NCBI GenBank assembly: GCA_036679405.1
Contig: JAVBVZ010000018.1
Coordinates: 1-32,999 of the forward strand
DNA length: 32,999 bases
Direction of reading: 5' to 3'
Source: JAEYKI01 sp036679405
Lineage (GTDB): Bacteria; Bacillota; Clostridia; Christensenellales; Christensenellaceae
Below are positions 22,230 to 30,553 of this stretch, piece by piece; the stretch's first letter is position 1, and each line of letters opens with the position of its first letter. A model generated the notes under the pieces. It worked only from the letters and a program-made list of their open reading frames with translations. It made no database searches and was not told the DNA's origin. Both the position numbers and the translations under genes were made by a program.

Positions 22230-23309
22230 CTAATACCTTCCGTATTCAAAAATCGCATCAATCATCGCTTTATAATTTTCAAGCGGAATGTCGTTCATAA
22301 TACTGTGGTTTGAACTGCAGATATACCGCCCGCCCGGCATCAGTTTTTCCAGATGGTTACGCACTTCCGCCCGCACCTCATCCGGCGTCCCGAAAGCAAG
22401 CGGGCCCGCAATATCAATATTACCGCTGATCGTGATTTTGTCCCCATATTTTTCCTTGATGTCAAATATATTCATGGAATAAGGCTCGATCGGATTGACC
22501 CCGTCCACTCCCATCTCCATAATGATGTCGTCAAATATTTCCGTGATGTTTCCGCAACTGTGGAACAGCACCGGAACTCCAGCCTGCTTAGCCAGATTGA
22601 TCATTTTTTTATAACGGGGCAGCCACATCTCCTTGAATTTCACCGGATTCATAAAAAGGCCGGACCCAAATGCGACGTCGTCTCCCAAAAAAAGAAACGA
22701 TATCCCGCTGTCGATCGATATTTCAATCACTTTCATATAATAGTCCAGACACAAATCCATCATGTGCTCAATAAATTCCGTGTCTGTATACGCCATAGCA
22801 AAAAAATCTTCAAACCCAACTAAAAATTCATAGCAGGTTTGAAAAATCGTTCCCGTCAGAATAAAGGTGCCTATATTGGTTCCCTTAAGAGCCTCGTTAT
22901 AAATATCAAAATAACGTTTTCTCGGTTCGAAATCCAATTTCCAGTCAGGCAGGATGATTTTCTCAAGGTCCTCAAAACTTTTGATTCGCCCGTCCGAAAC
23001 AATATGCAGATCCCCTTTTTCATCTTTATATTTAAAAGGCGCCCACAATGCTTCAAAACCGATTACGTCCTGTCCGTTGAAATTCACGACCTCAATATAA
23101 TCTTTTGGATCCATTGGAGGCGTCACAAAAGTTTCGTCCGAAGCCCCTCTGGATGCCGCAAGCGTCGACCCTACGTCCCGACCCAGTATAGCCTTGCATA
23201 CCTTGTCTTCAATTGCCACTTCAAAATGGGGCACCCGGTCGGTTTTTTCCCCCAGCAACGCTGCAATCGTTCTTTCCTTGTTAGGTTTTTTTATGCTTTC
23301 CGGAATCAT
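22230..23309 (-). CDS. URO-D family methyltransferase with intact zinc-ligand set
   Basis: A 359-residue URO-D-type protein. H250-S-C252-G (VPVLFHSCGN) and C331 (GGRYICSSNHSI) match the His-x-Cys...Cys zinc ligands of methyltransferases such as MtaA and MtbA, which move methyl groups between a corrinoid protein and a thiol or other acceptor. NPVKFKEMWLPRYKKM precedes the motif as in relatives. I start at ATG 23307-23309 (GGAG, 8 nt); the longer frame begins with GTG. No corrinoid-binding protein gene is in the window, so a partner would be elsewhere. It is the first of the URO-D genes behind the ABC permease. Confidence 0.85.
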   Translation of the reverse strand: MIPESIKKPNKERTIAALLGEKTDRVPHFEVAIEDKVCKAILGRDVGSTLAASRGASDETFVTPPMDPKDYIEVVNFNGQDVIGFEALWAPFKYKDEKGDLHIVSDGRIKSFEDLEKIILPDWKLDFEPRKRYFDIYNEALKGTNIGTFILTGTIFQTCYEFLVGFEDFFAMAYTDTEFIEHMMDLCLDYYMKVIEISIDSGISFLFLGDDVAFGSGLFMNPVKFKEMWLPRYKKMINLAKQAGVPVLFHSCGNITEIFDDIIMEMGVDGVNPIEPYSMNIFDIKEKYGDKITISGNIDIAGPLAFGTPDEVRAEVRNHLEKLMPGGRYICSSNHSIMNDIPLENYKAMIDAIFEYGRY

Positions 23310-23368
23310 TCCCAATACTCCTTTTGGATTTTTGACCGCCGCCACATTTACAAATTAACGTAAGAAAT

Positions 23369-23467
23369 TCAGGCGGGCCCTGTCTTTTTCTCTATTGCAG
23401 CTGCAAGGAAAAGCTCTCCCTCACCCGTCAAAATAAGTTTGACCGGCTTTAACGGAATGTTTTTCAT
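23369..23467 (-). other. Short unassigned frame in the 284-bp gap after the permease
   Basis: The gap 23310-23593 holds a hairpin (23535-23568) and an ATG frame of 32 codons (MKNIPLKPVKLILTG..., ending KKTGPA). It has no ribosome site, so I do not call it a gene. GTCAAA and TTTGAC flank ATAAG here as a short inverted repeat. I see no clear promoter for the URO-D genes, which probably depend on read-through from the importer genes. Confidence 0.25.
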
Positions 23468-23534
23468 TATCAGGCTGCAAATGGATTTTTAAAATTGGTT
23501 AAAATGCAAAATGCATGATTCGAAGGTCTTTTAT

Positions 23535-23568
23535 GGAGCAGAGGCGGCCACAACCGCCTCTTCGCTCC
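23535..23568. terminator. Hairpin after the ABC permease gene, without a T-run
   Basis: GAGGCGG (23541-23547) pairs with CCGCCTC (23554-23560), extended by GGAGC (23535-23539) with GCTCC (23564-23568) across small bulges. No U-tract follows on the minus strand, so it may be a processing or stabilising stem or a leaky terminator. Confidence 0.4.
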
Positions 23569-23593
23569 AAAGGGTATAAATTCAATGTATCTT

Positions 23594-24577
23594 TTACTGT
23601 TTTTTCAGTGCTCCGCTTCTGATTACATCCAGCAACACGGCCAGGATCAGGATTGCACCGGTCACCACCATCTGCACGTAGGCATTCACGCTCAAAAGCG
23701 TAAGCCCGTTGTTAATGGTAGACAAAACCATAATTCCAAGGAAGGTTCCAAACAGCGAACCTTTGCCTCCGGACAAACTCAGGCCGCCCAATATGATAGC
23801 GGATATCGTAAACATTTCCGTTCCGGAACCGGATTGCGGAAGGGCGGACCCCACCTGGCAGGTCAGCAAAAACCCGGCAAAAGAAGCCGCAGCCGCGCTT
23901 AAAATATACGAAATAAACTTTACGCGTTTTGCGTTAATACCTGACAGAAAACTTGCGTTTTCATTTCCGCCGATCATATACACTTTCCGGCCGAACGTTG
24001 TGAATTTCAGTACCCAGACAGCCAGTATAAATATCCCCACTGCAATCAGCACAGCCCAGGGGATTACGCCCCCGAGACGTCCGCGCCCCATCTCAATGAG
24101 CGCCGGATCTGCAACCATAACCGTTTTATCCGTAATGATCCATGCCAGCCCTCTTAAGATCTGCATGGTACCCAGTGTGGTAATGATTGGATTGATCTTA
24201 AAAATCGCAATCAGCGTTGAGTTCAATGCCCCCATCAATATGCCAAGCCCAATTGCAAGAATAATGAGCAGCCAAAGCGGCAGGCCGTAATTCAAAGCCA
24301 TCGTAGCCAAAACCACACCTGTAACGGCGCCGACCGAGTTCTGGGAAATGTCCATGCCGCCGGTAATCATTGCTATGGTCGCGCCCGAAGCACGAATCAG
24401 CACGATGGATGAAGCCAGCAGTATGTTCATTATGTTGTCAACCGACAGGAAGTAAGGCGACGCAAAGGTCAGCACAACAAAAATTGCGATCAAAGCAATA
24501 ATCAAACTTAGATTGTTGCCCATACTTCCGATTCTTTTTCTGAGCGATTGTGTTTCCAATGAAGTGTTCGTACTCAT
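23594..24577 (-). CDS. Ribose/rhamnose-type ABC transporter permease (RbsC family)
   Basis: A 327-residue membrane protein with about nine or ten hydrophobic segments, for example LSLIIALIAIFVVLTFASPYF near residues 24-44. It carries the family's signatures: TGGMDISQNSVGAVTGVVLATM (about 76-97), NPIITTLGTMQILRGLAWIITD, and GGLSLSGGKGSLFGTFLGIMVL near the end. It forms the channel of the sugar importer with the ATPase, whose stop codon overlaps its ATG by 4 bp. Start supported by GGAGGAG. Confidence 0.92.
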   Translation of the reverse strand: MSTNTSLETQSLRKRIGSMGNNLSLIIALIAIFVVLTFASPYFLSVDNIMNILLASSIVLIRASGATIAMITGGMDISQNSVGAVTGVVLATMALNYGLPLWLLIILAIGLGILMGALNSTLIAIFKINPIITTLGTMQILRGLAWIITDKTVMVADPALIEMGRGRLGGVIPWAVLIAVGIFILAVWVLKFTTFGRKVYMIGGNENASFLSGINAKRVKFISYILSAAAASFAGFLLTCQVGSALPQSGSGTEMFTISAIILGGLSLSGGKGSLFGTFLGIMVLSTINNGLTLLSVNAYVQMVVTGAILILAVLLDVIRSGALKKQ

Positions 24578-26076
24578 TTTTCTCCTCCTACGGCAATATG
24601 CAAAATGCTCTTTTGCGAAAATTCGCTGCGCTTAAATTCTCCCTTTATTTTCCCGTCTCTGAAAACAAGGATACGGTCCGTAATTCCAATCGTTTCGGGT
24701 AATTCGGAAGACACCATGATAACCGCGATCCCGTTTTGGCACAATTCCTCCATCAGCTTATAGATCTCAACCTTTGCGCCAACGTCTATACCACGGGTGG
24801 GATCATTCAAAATCAAAACTTTCGGATTCGTGAGCAGCCATTTTGCAATAACCACTTTCTGCTGATTACCGCCGCTCAGAGAATCGACGATCACTTCCTT
24901 GGAAGGCGTTTTGATTTTCAGTTTGTCGATCCATTCGTCGACCACTATGTTTTCTTTCTTTTTATCCAAATTAAGGCCCCGTTTCAACTGATCTAAATAC
25001 GTTGCGGATATATTGTTCCGAACGCTGTGGATCAGCACAAGGCCTTCCGACTTGCGGTCGCTGGGCACATAAGCGATGCCATGTTCCTTCGCCTCGATCG
25101 GATTTTTAATATGGACTTCCTGGCCGTTGATCGTCACCGTCCCTTTGGTCATTTCCTTTTTGCCGATCAGGCCTTCCACCGTTTCGCTTCTGCCCGAACC
25201 CAAAAGGCCGAACAGGCCCAGGATCTCTCCGCTTCGAACACTGAAACTGATGTCCTGTGCAATCTCGCAATCAAGCCCTTTCACATCCAGCACAACATCG
25301 CCGATCTTGGCCTCTTCCTTCGGATACATGTCTTCAATCTCGCGGCCAACCATCAGTTCCACCAGTTCTTCCGTGTTTGTTTGTGAAACATCCAGTAAAC
25401 CGACACGTTTTCCGTCCCGCATGACCTGCACCCGGTCGGATATTGCCATAACCTCGTCCAGTTTGTGTGATATATAAAGGATGGAAACGCCTTTGGATGC
25501 CAAATCCTTTATAAATTCGAACAATCTTTTTATTTCCGTTTCGCTGAGCGCAGATGTCGGTTCGTCCATGATCAGGACTTTCAGGTCCTTGGACACGGCC
25601 CTTAATATTTCAATCATTTGCTTGTCAGCAACTGTTAGATTCCCAACCAGCGTAAAAGGATCATAATGAAGCTCAAATTTCTTTAAAAGTTCAGTTGAAT
25701 CCGTCTTCAGTCTTTTATAATCTACTGTCTTTATGAATCCTTTTTTTTGGGGGAGATTCCCCATGAAAAGATTCTCCGCAATTGTCATATCGTTTAAGTA
25801 GTTTAATTCCTGATAGATGATCGCAATCCCCATATCCATTCTTTCCTTGGGGGTTTTTTCGGGCGGGATCGCTTCCCCGTCCAGATAGATTTCTCCTTCC
25901 TCTACGGCAAGCGCTCCGGACAATATTTTCATCATTGTCGATTTTCCGGCGCCGTTCTCGCCGATTATGGATAGAACCTCACCTGGCTTCACTTCCAAGT
26001 CTACATTATCCAGCGCCAGCACCCCGGGAAACTGTTTGGTTATTCCCTTCATTTGAAGTCTTAATTCGCTACCCAT
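24574..26076 (-). CDS. Sugar ABC transporter ATP-binding protein, duplicated (RbsA family)
   Basis: A 500-residue ATPase with two ABC domains, as in RbsA/MglA. The first has Walker A GENGAGKST (39-47) and Walker B LKVLIMDEPTSALSE. The second has the usual degenerate Walker A (GLLGSGRSE), the signature LSGGNQQKVVIAKWL and NDPTRGIDVGAK. I use the ATG at 26074-26076 because GGGAG precedes it; the longer frame adds 12 residues without a ribosome site and reaches towards the hairpin upstream. It energises import with the permease and binding protein. Confidence 0.93.
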   Translation of the reverse strand: MGSELRLQMKGITKQFPGVLALDNVDLEVKPGEVLSIIGENGAGKSTMMKILSGALAVEEGEIYLDGEAIPPEKTPKERMDMGIAIIYQELNYLNDMTIAENLFMGNLPQKKGFIKTVDYKRLKTDSTELLKKFELHYDPFTLVGNLTVADKQMIEILRAVSKDLKVLIMDEPTSALSETEIKRLFEFIKDLASKGVSILYISHKLDEVMAISDRVQVMRDGKRVGLLDVSQTNTEELVELMVGREIEDMYPKEEAKIGDVVLDVKGLDCEIAQDISFSVRSGEILGLFGLLGSGRSETVEGLIGKKEMTKGTVTINGQEVHIKNPIEAKEHGIAYVPSDRKSEGLVLIHSVRNNISATYLDQLKRGLNLDKKKENIVVDEWIDKLKIKTPSKEVIVDSLSGGNQQKVVIAKWLLTNPKVLILNDPTRGIDVGAKVEIYKLMEELCQNGIAVIMVSSELPETIGITDRILVFRDGKIKGEFKRSEFSQKSILHIAVGGEK

Positions 26077-26124
26077 ATTTTCTCCCTCATTGGATGGCCT
26101 TCCATCCTGCACATAGATTTTTTA

Positions 26125-26163
26125 AAGAAAAGCGCCGCCGCTTAAGGGGACGGCGCTTTTCTT
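26125..26163 (-). terminator. Hairpin between binding-protein and ATPase genes, likely attenuating terminator
   Basis: AAGAAAAGCGCCG (26125-26137) pairs with CGGCGCTTTTCTT (26151-26163), which puts a TTTTCTT on the minus transcript. It lies 18 bp after the binding-protein stop and about 50 bp before the ATPase start. Partial termination here would give more binding protein than ATPase/permease, a common design in such operons. Confidence 0.8.
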
Positions 26164-26180
26164 CGGTTTAATTTTTCAGA

Positions 26181-27401
26181 TTACTCGGTCCACTGAGCCG
26201 TATAAGCATCATAGGCCTGCTCATAATCTTCAACCATATCACGGGTCACAAATTCATGATTCATCGTGATTTTCTGCTGAATATCAACATTCGGATCTGC
26301 ATGAACCATAGCGATCGCCATGGGTACTAAATATTCGCCATATCTCTCAGGATAATATGCAACCGAACCGGTCCAGCATTTGTTGCCGCCCTGTTTTACC
26401 TGGTCAATAAACTGCGAAGACACATTGTGCGAAGCCAGGATAACATCGTCCGCACGGCCGGCAGTTTCAGCAGCCGCCAAAACGCCCTGCATGGTCTCAT
26501 CGTTCACGCCTACGACGCCAACGCTTGTCATGTCGGGATGCGCGGTCAGCCAGCTGGTAAATTTGTCTTTGCCGGCAACCGTGGTGTCCGAACCGCCGCC
26601 GCCCATATCGATCCACTCGATCTGGTCTTCAGTCAGTTCAATACCTTCCTGTGCGAGGCCGTCAATTGCGCCGCCCATTCTCTTTTTCACTTCATCGCCG
26701 TTCTCAGAATTGAAGAACAGAACCAGCATGTCAAGTTGTCCGTCTTTGTATTCTTTGGAATAATTTGCAATCGCCTGTCCGCAAAGTTCACCGGCCACCT
26801 GATTGTTGGCGCCCATAAACCATGCCCTGTCAGTTCCGTTCGCTGAAAAGTATTCGACATCGATGCCGATAACTCCTGCACCGCCGGCTTCTTTTACAAC
26901 ATCCACAATGTTTCCGCCGATTTCAGAGTTCACATTGAAATCGATGATCACATTGGCACCCTGCATCATCAGAGTGTTCACTTTGGGGATAATCTGCTCA
27001 GGATCAAAGTTGGAGCATGCGTAAAGCAGTTTCGCGCCGTACTGATCCGCCTCATACTGCAGGCCGCCGTAAACATTGTTGAAGAACTCCAACGTTTCTG
27101 TGCCGGCGTTGTATCCGATCACAACATCGCTGTTGTCACTGGCCGCAGCATCTTCCTGCAGCGTTTGAATCAGCGCATCGGACTTCGCCTGGCTCTCCGC
27201 AGCGGTATCCTCCGCCACTTCTTCAGAAGCAGCTGCCGATTCGGATTCTGCCGGCGCTTCAGAAGAAGCTTCAACCGATTCGCTGGCCGCAGCGGAAGAC
27301 GATTCCGCAGCGGACGACTCTTCCGCCGGTGTTGTCGAGCAAGCGGCAAAGATCATCAGCGCTACCAATAGCATCGCTACCAATACAGATAACTTTTTCA
27401 T
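26181..27401 (-). CDS. Sugar ABC transporter substrate-binding lipoprotein
   Basis: A 406-residue binding protein of the periplasmic-binding-protein-1 (ribose/rhamnose) type. It has a lipoprotein signal peptide, MKKLSVLVAMLLVALMIFAA, with lipid-modified C21 (FAAC). A low-complexity Ser/Ala/Glu linker follows at about 24-75 and the ligand-binding domain fills the rest (DVVIGYNAG..., VIIDFNVNSEIGGNIVDVVKEAGGAGVIGID, VGVVGVNDETMQGVLAAAETAG). I start at ATG 27399-27401 (GGGAGG); upstream ATGs lack ribosome sites. It is first in the importer operon behind an operator-bearing promoter. The ligand is probably a sugar but cannot be named. Confidence 0.92.
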   Translation of the reverse strand: MKKLSVLVAMLLVALMIFAACSTTPAEESSAAESSSAAASESVEASSEAPAESESAAASEEVAEDTAAESQAKSDALIQTLQEDAAASDNSDVVIGYNAGTETLEFFNNVYGGLQYEADQYGAKLLYACSNFDPEQIIPKVNTLMMQGANVIIDFNVNSEIGGNIVDVVKEAGGAGVIGIDVEYFSANGTDRAWFMGANNQVAGELCGQAIANYSKEYKDGQLDMLVLFFNSENGDEVKKRMGGAIDGLAQEGIELTEDQIEWIDMGGGGSDTTVAGKDKFTSWLTAHPDMTSVGVVGVNDETMQGVLAAAETAGRADDVILASHNVSSQFIDQVKQGGNKCWTGSVAYYPERYGEYLVPMAIAMVHADPNVDIQQKITMNHEFVTRDMVEDYEQAYDAYTAQWTE

Positions 27402-27496
27402 GTTTTTTCCTCCCATAAATATCGTCTTTGTCAAGACTATTTTCATTGCCTGTATTTCTACAGAACAAAAGGATTTCATTTAAATTTAGGTTTTAG

Positions 27497-27510
27497 GTTT
27501 ATCGTTGATT
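27497..27510. promoter_or_regulatory. Auxiliary LacI-type operator in the binding-protein leader
   Basis: GTTTATCGTTGATT keeps the GTTTATCG half of the palindrome at 27584, 87 bp away, about eight helical turns. The two could be joined by repressor looping. It is one half-site plus a degenerate half. Confidence 0.45.
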
Positions 27511-27583
27511 TCTTTTTATTGCTTAGTAAATATTAAGTCAGTAATTTAGAGCTGTTTTTTGACTGATTCCATAAATTGTATAC

Positions 27584-27597
27584 GTTTATCGATAAAC
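27584..27597. promoter_or_regulatory. LacI-type operator, perfect 14-bp palindrome
   Basis: GTTTATCGATAAAC, identical to 17929-17942, placed 2 bp downstream of the -10 box of the importer promoter. Confidence 0.75.
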
Positions 27598-27599
27598 TT

Positions 27600-27627
27600 A
27601 TTTTATCATACTTCGAAGTTTTGTCAA
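27600..27627 (-). promoter_or_regulatory. Promoter of the ABC importer operon
   Basis: Minus strand: -35 TTGACA (27622-27627), 16-bp spacer, -10 TAAAAT (27600-27605). A leader of about 190 nt lies between it and the binding-protein start. Confidence 0.8.
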
Positions 27628-27674
27628 CTTATTTTCCGTTAAAACGCATACTTTTTTTATAAAATTTCATTCCA

Positions 27675-28007
27675 TCAGTCGGCTTTTAAGTCTCCGTTTA
27701 GCTGTTGGTTTAAATCAAATATTTTCTCGCACATATGCGGCTTTGCTGCAAACCACGGACAAACGGTGAGATCCCACTTTTTACAAACATCGGTCTCGCG
27801 CAGTACGCGGTCACATTCTTCATGCGTTTTGTCATCCGGACATTCCAGATAAATGATAGACTGGTTTTTGTAGTAAAAAATTGCTTCGTTCGTATAGCCT
27901 GCCGCCCGGATCGCTTCCAGCATCTCCTGCCAGGGATCTTTATGGATTGCAATATATTCTTTTTCAAATTCAGGTTTGATTTCTATAACAGCCAAATACT
28001 TTTTCAT
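27675..28007 (-). CDS. rhaM: L-rhamnose mutarotase
   Basis: A 110-residue RhaM-family protein (MKKYLAVIEIKPEFEKEYIAIHKDPWQEMLEAIRAAGYTNEAIFYY...). The His of IAIHKDPW, the tandem aromatic strand and the final W (KKWDLTVCPWF) are in the family's order. It converts the anomers of L-rhamnose so that the isomerase can use them. It lies 5 bp after rhaA, which supports the name. The length fits the usual 104-110. Confidence 0.88.
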   Translation of the reverse strand: MKKYLAVIEIKPEFEKEYIAIHKDPWQEMLEAIRAAGYTNEAIFYYKNQSIIYLECPDDKTHEECDRVLRETDVCKKWDLTVCPWFAAKPHMCEKIFDLNQQLNGDLKAD

Positions 28008-28012
28008 TGCGC

Positions 28013-29278
28013 TTAACCTCTTTTCAACTGGACATCCCGCTCATATTGCTTGACGTCGGCAATCCAGTCAAACCCGGAAGGGATACCGCGGGACTCAAGG
28101 TAATAATCCCACACCGCGCCGAAGGGCATTGTTTTCAGTTCTTCGGTCATCGCCAGCCTGGAAGAAAAATCATTTTCCATTTCCAGTTTTTGCAGATTTT
28201 TAACCGGCATCAGCAAAGCTTCCAGCAGCGCCTTTTGCACGTTACGCACACCTACTACCCAGGCAACAATCCTGTTGATGGAAGCGTCAAAATAGTCGGT
28301 TGCTATATTTACGCGGGAAAGGGCATCGCATTTCACCACTTCGCGCATCAGTGCCTGGGTCTCATCATCAAACGCAACCACGTGGTCGCTGTCCCAGCGT
28401 TCAGGCCGGGAAACATGGAGAAGGATCCCTTTTTTCATAAACGGAAGCAATGCGGACAGTTTCCCCGAAACCTTTTCGGTCGGATGATAATGCCCGGTGT
28501 CCATTGCGAGCATCACATCATCCCGTTGCGCGACATACGCCGTGTAAAAATCATGAGAGCCCGTTACGTAGCATTCGCTCCCAATACCAAAGAGCTTGCT
28601 CTCCAGCGCATCCATATGATATTGTTCGTCCATTTTTTCTTCTAAAATGATATCCAGCGCTTCTTTTAAATGCATACGCGGAGACAGCGTATCCATCGGT
28701 ACTTCTTTTTCTCCGTCGTGAATCCATATATCGTTTACGCAAAATTTTCCGGTCCGTTTTCCGATATGGTTTGCAATCGTTCTGCATCTTTTGTTGTGCT
28801 CAATCCAAAAATCACGTATGCCCTTGTCTTTATGGGAAAGCGTATATCCGTCTTCCCCTTTCGGATGTGAAAAAGAAGTGGAATTAAAATCCAGGCCAAC
28901 GCCGTTTCCGATCGCCCAGTCGATCCAGCCGTCAAAATATTCGGGCAAAATTTCGTCGCGGTCCACTTTTTTGCCGCCTGCCTCCAAATAGCTCGCATGA
29001 ATATTGATTTTCCTTGTCCCCGGAATCAGAGACAGCATTTTTTCAATGTCTGCGCGCAGCTCTGCTGCATTTCTGGCTCTTCCCGGGTAATTGCCGGTCG
29101 TCTGAATGCCGCCGCTCAATTGCTGAGCCGCATTTTCAAAACCCAAAACATCGTCCCCCTGCCAGCAGTGGACCGAAATAGGAGTTTTATCCAATACTTT
29201 TATGGCCTCGTCTACATCCACACCAATCTTTGCATAACATTCTTTTGCATACGCAAAGCCATTTTCTTTGTTTGTCAT
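28013..29278 (-). CDS. rhaA: L-rhamnose isomerase
   Basis: A 421-residue enzyme that agrees with E. coli RhaA along its length: SVHCWQGDDVLGFENAAQQLSGGIQTTGNYPGRARNAAELRAD near the start, LDFNSTSFSHPKGEDGYTLSHKD, DALESKLFGIGSECY, AMDTGHYHPTE and HVSRPERWDSDHVV. The Glu, Asp and His residues in the last four segments are the metal ligands. It converts L-rhamnose to L-rhamnulose. I start at ATG 29276-29278 (AAGGAG, 6 nt). It has an operator for the LacI-type repressor 25 bp before the start. No rhaB or rhaD gene follows in the window. Confidence 0.96.
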   Translation of the reverse strand: MTNKENGFAYAKECYAKIGVDVDEAIKVLDKTPISVHCWQGDDVLGFENAAQQLSGGIQTTGNYPGRARNAAELRADIEKMLSLIPGTRKINIHASYLEAGGKKVDRDEILPEYFDGWIDWAIGNGVGLDFNSTSFSHPKGEDGYTLSHKDKGIRDFWIEHNKRCRTIANHIGKRTGKFCVNDIWIHDGEKEVPMDTLSPRMHLKEALDIILEEKMDEQYHMDALESKLFGIGSECYVTGSHDFYTAYVAQRDDVMLAMDTGHYHPTEKVSGKLSALLPFMKKGILLHVSRPERWDSDHVVAFDDETQALMREVVKCDALSRVNIATDYFDASINRIVAWVVGVRNVQKALLEALLMPVKNLQKLEMENDFSSRLAMTEELKTMPFGAVWDYYLESRGIPSGFDWIADVKQYERDVQLKRG

Positions 29279-29302
29279 ATCTTTCTCCTTTTGCATCAGA
29301 TT

Positions 29303-29316
29303 TTGAAAGGTTTCAA
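29303..29316. promoter_or_regulatory. LacI-type operator in the rhaA leader
   Basis: TTGAAAGGTTTCAA, a palindrome with a GG centre, 25 bp before the rhaA start. The same TGAAA-GG/CC-TTTCA pattern occurs at 29408-29447 (twice) and 30554-30565. Confidence 0.7.
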
Positions 29317-29407
29317 TTTTTCATAAAATTAAAATTTATATTTTTAGTTTTTTAAAGTTTAATTTTTTTTGTCATAGAATAATCAATTGTTACAAAATAT
29401 TTGCTTT

Positions 29408-29447
29408 TTTATGAAAGGTTTCAATTTATTTTGAAACCTTTCATAAA
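29408..29447. promoter_or_regulatory. Nested double operator upstream of rhaA
   Basis: Two 17-bp arms (29408-29424 and 29431-29447) are exact inverted repeats around a 6-bp loop, and each arm itself contains the palindrome TGAAA-GG/CC-TTTCA. They lie about 110 bp from the operator at 29303. No T-run follows on the minus strand, so operators fit better than a terminator. I see no convincing -35/-10 pair between 29317 and 29407. Confidence 0.65.
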
Positions 29448-29490
29448 TCCGTGAGTTCAGTGTACATCAACTTAAAAAAAAATGCAATAC

Positions 29491-30531
29491 CTAATTTTTT
29501 ATTTTTGTAGAATTCCTGATGACAATTTTTTGCGGAAGCAAAATACGTTCATTGGATTTCAAATTGTCGTCTATCATGTCCGCCGCAATGTTCCATGCGA
29601 TCTCCCCCATTTTTTTAACATCCTGTTCAATGGTGGTAAGCGGCGGCCGCAGATATTCGCATATTACCGAATTATCAAATCCTGTCACTCCAATATCTTC
29701 CGGAACCCGAAGCCCGAATTCGTTGATAGCATCCATCATACCGACGGCTACATAGTCGGAAGTCACAACAAAAACATCCGGCAGTTCATCCAGGGATCGG
29801 GTCGAAAGCAAGCGCTTCATGGCCGCATACGCATTGGCCTTTTTGTTGAGCTGCAATTCGTCCGAGATATAAATAAACTGGTCTTTCAGCTCCTGCCGTA
29901 TATCCGCAATTCCCCGGACATATCCCCGGTAGCGGTCCTCCAGATTGGTCATACAAATAGTTTCAGACATAAACCCTATCTTTTTGTGACCGCTTTTTTT
30001 CAGCATCCCCACCAGGCTCCTGACTGTAGATGCATTGTCAAATTCTACCGATGGGATCCCCGAATTATCGATATGCCTGTCCAGCAAAAGCAGTTTGGCG
30101 CCATTGTTGTACATATCGCATAAATACTCATCATCAAAATTACCGCCGATCAGCACAATGACTTCCGCCCGTTTCTGGAGCAACAGATCAATCAGGTCGC
30201 GCTCTCGTTCCTGGGAATAACCGCAACCTGAATAAAATACCGTATACCCGCTTTGATAAGCGTACTCAACAAAATGTTTGGCAACGCTGTTATAAAATTC
30301 ATTGATATCCGGCGCCAAAAAGCCAATCAGATTCGATTTGGTAAACCGCAAACTGCGCGCCATATCGTTCGGACGGAAATTCAGTGCCTCGATGGCTTCT
30401 TCCACCTTTTGTTTAGTGGTATGCGACACTTTGGCCGTGCCGTTTAAAACATTTGAAACCGTTCCAACCGAAACTCCGGACAACTTGGCCACATCCACGA
30501 TCGTTGCCATCTTTTTTGTTTTTTTATTCAT
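29491..30531 (-). CDS. LacI-family repressor, probable regulator of rhaA
   Basis: A 346-residue LacI-family repressor. The helix-turn-helix is at residues 9-30 (TIVDVAKLSGVSVGTVSNVLNG), the hinge helix follows at about 50-65 (RPNDMARSLRFTKSNLIGFL), and the periplasmic-binding-like effector domain fills the rest (VTSDYVAVGMMDAINEFGLRVPEDIGVTGFDN). The TGAAA-GG/CC-TTTCA palindrome lies at the start of its own transcript and in front of rhaA, the next gene, so it probably controls both. The effector is presumably rhamnose or a product of it. Start: GAGGG 5 nt upstream. Confidence 0.92.
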   Translation of the reverse strand: MNKKTKKMATIVDVAKLSGVSVGTVSNVLNGTAKVSHTTKQKVEEAIEALNFRPNDMARSLRFTKSNLIGFLAPDINEFYNSVAKHFVEYAYQSGYTVFYSGCGYSQERERDLIDLLLQKRAEVIVLIGGNFDDEYLCDMYNNGAKLLLLDRHIDNSGIPSVEFDNASTVRSLVGMLKKSGHKKIGFMSETICMTNLEDRYRGYVRGIADIRQELKDQFIYISDELQLNKKANAYAAMKRLLSTRSLDELPDVFVVTSDYVAVGMMDAINEFGLRVPEDIGVTGFDNSVICEYLRPPLTTIEQDVKKMGEIAWNIAADMIDDNLKSNERILLPQKIVIRNSTKIKN

Positions 30532-30553
30532 AATACCCTCGGCAGATCATTTT

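Noticed and set aside
18112..23309. hemE genes for haem synthesis
   Set aside because: Three paralogues in a row beside a sugar importer, with altered metal-site residues and no other haem gene, do not fit a haem-pathway role.
27165..27371. Arg/Phe-rich frame on the plus strand
   Set aside because: It is the reverse of the Ser/Ala/Glu linker of the binding lipoprotein; the low complexity explains it.
29408..29447. Terminator after the LacI gene
   Set aside because: The hairpin is strong but AT-rich, no T-run follows on the minus strand, and each arm repeats the operator found at 29303 and 30554.
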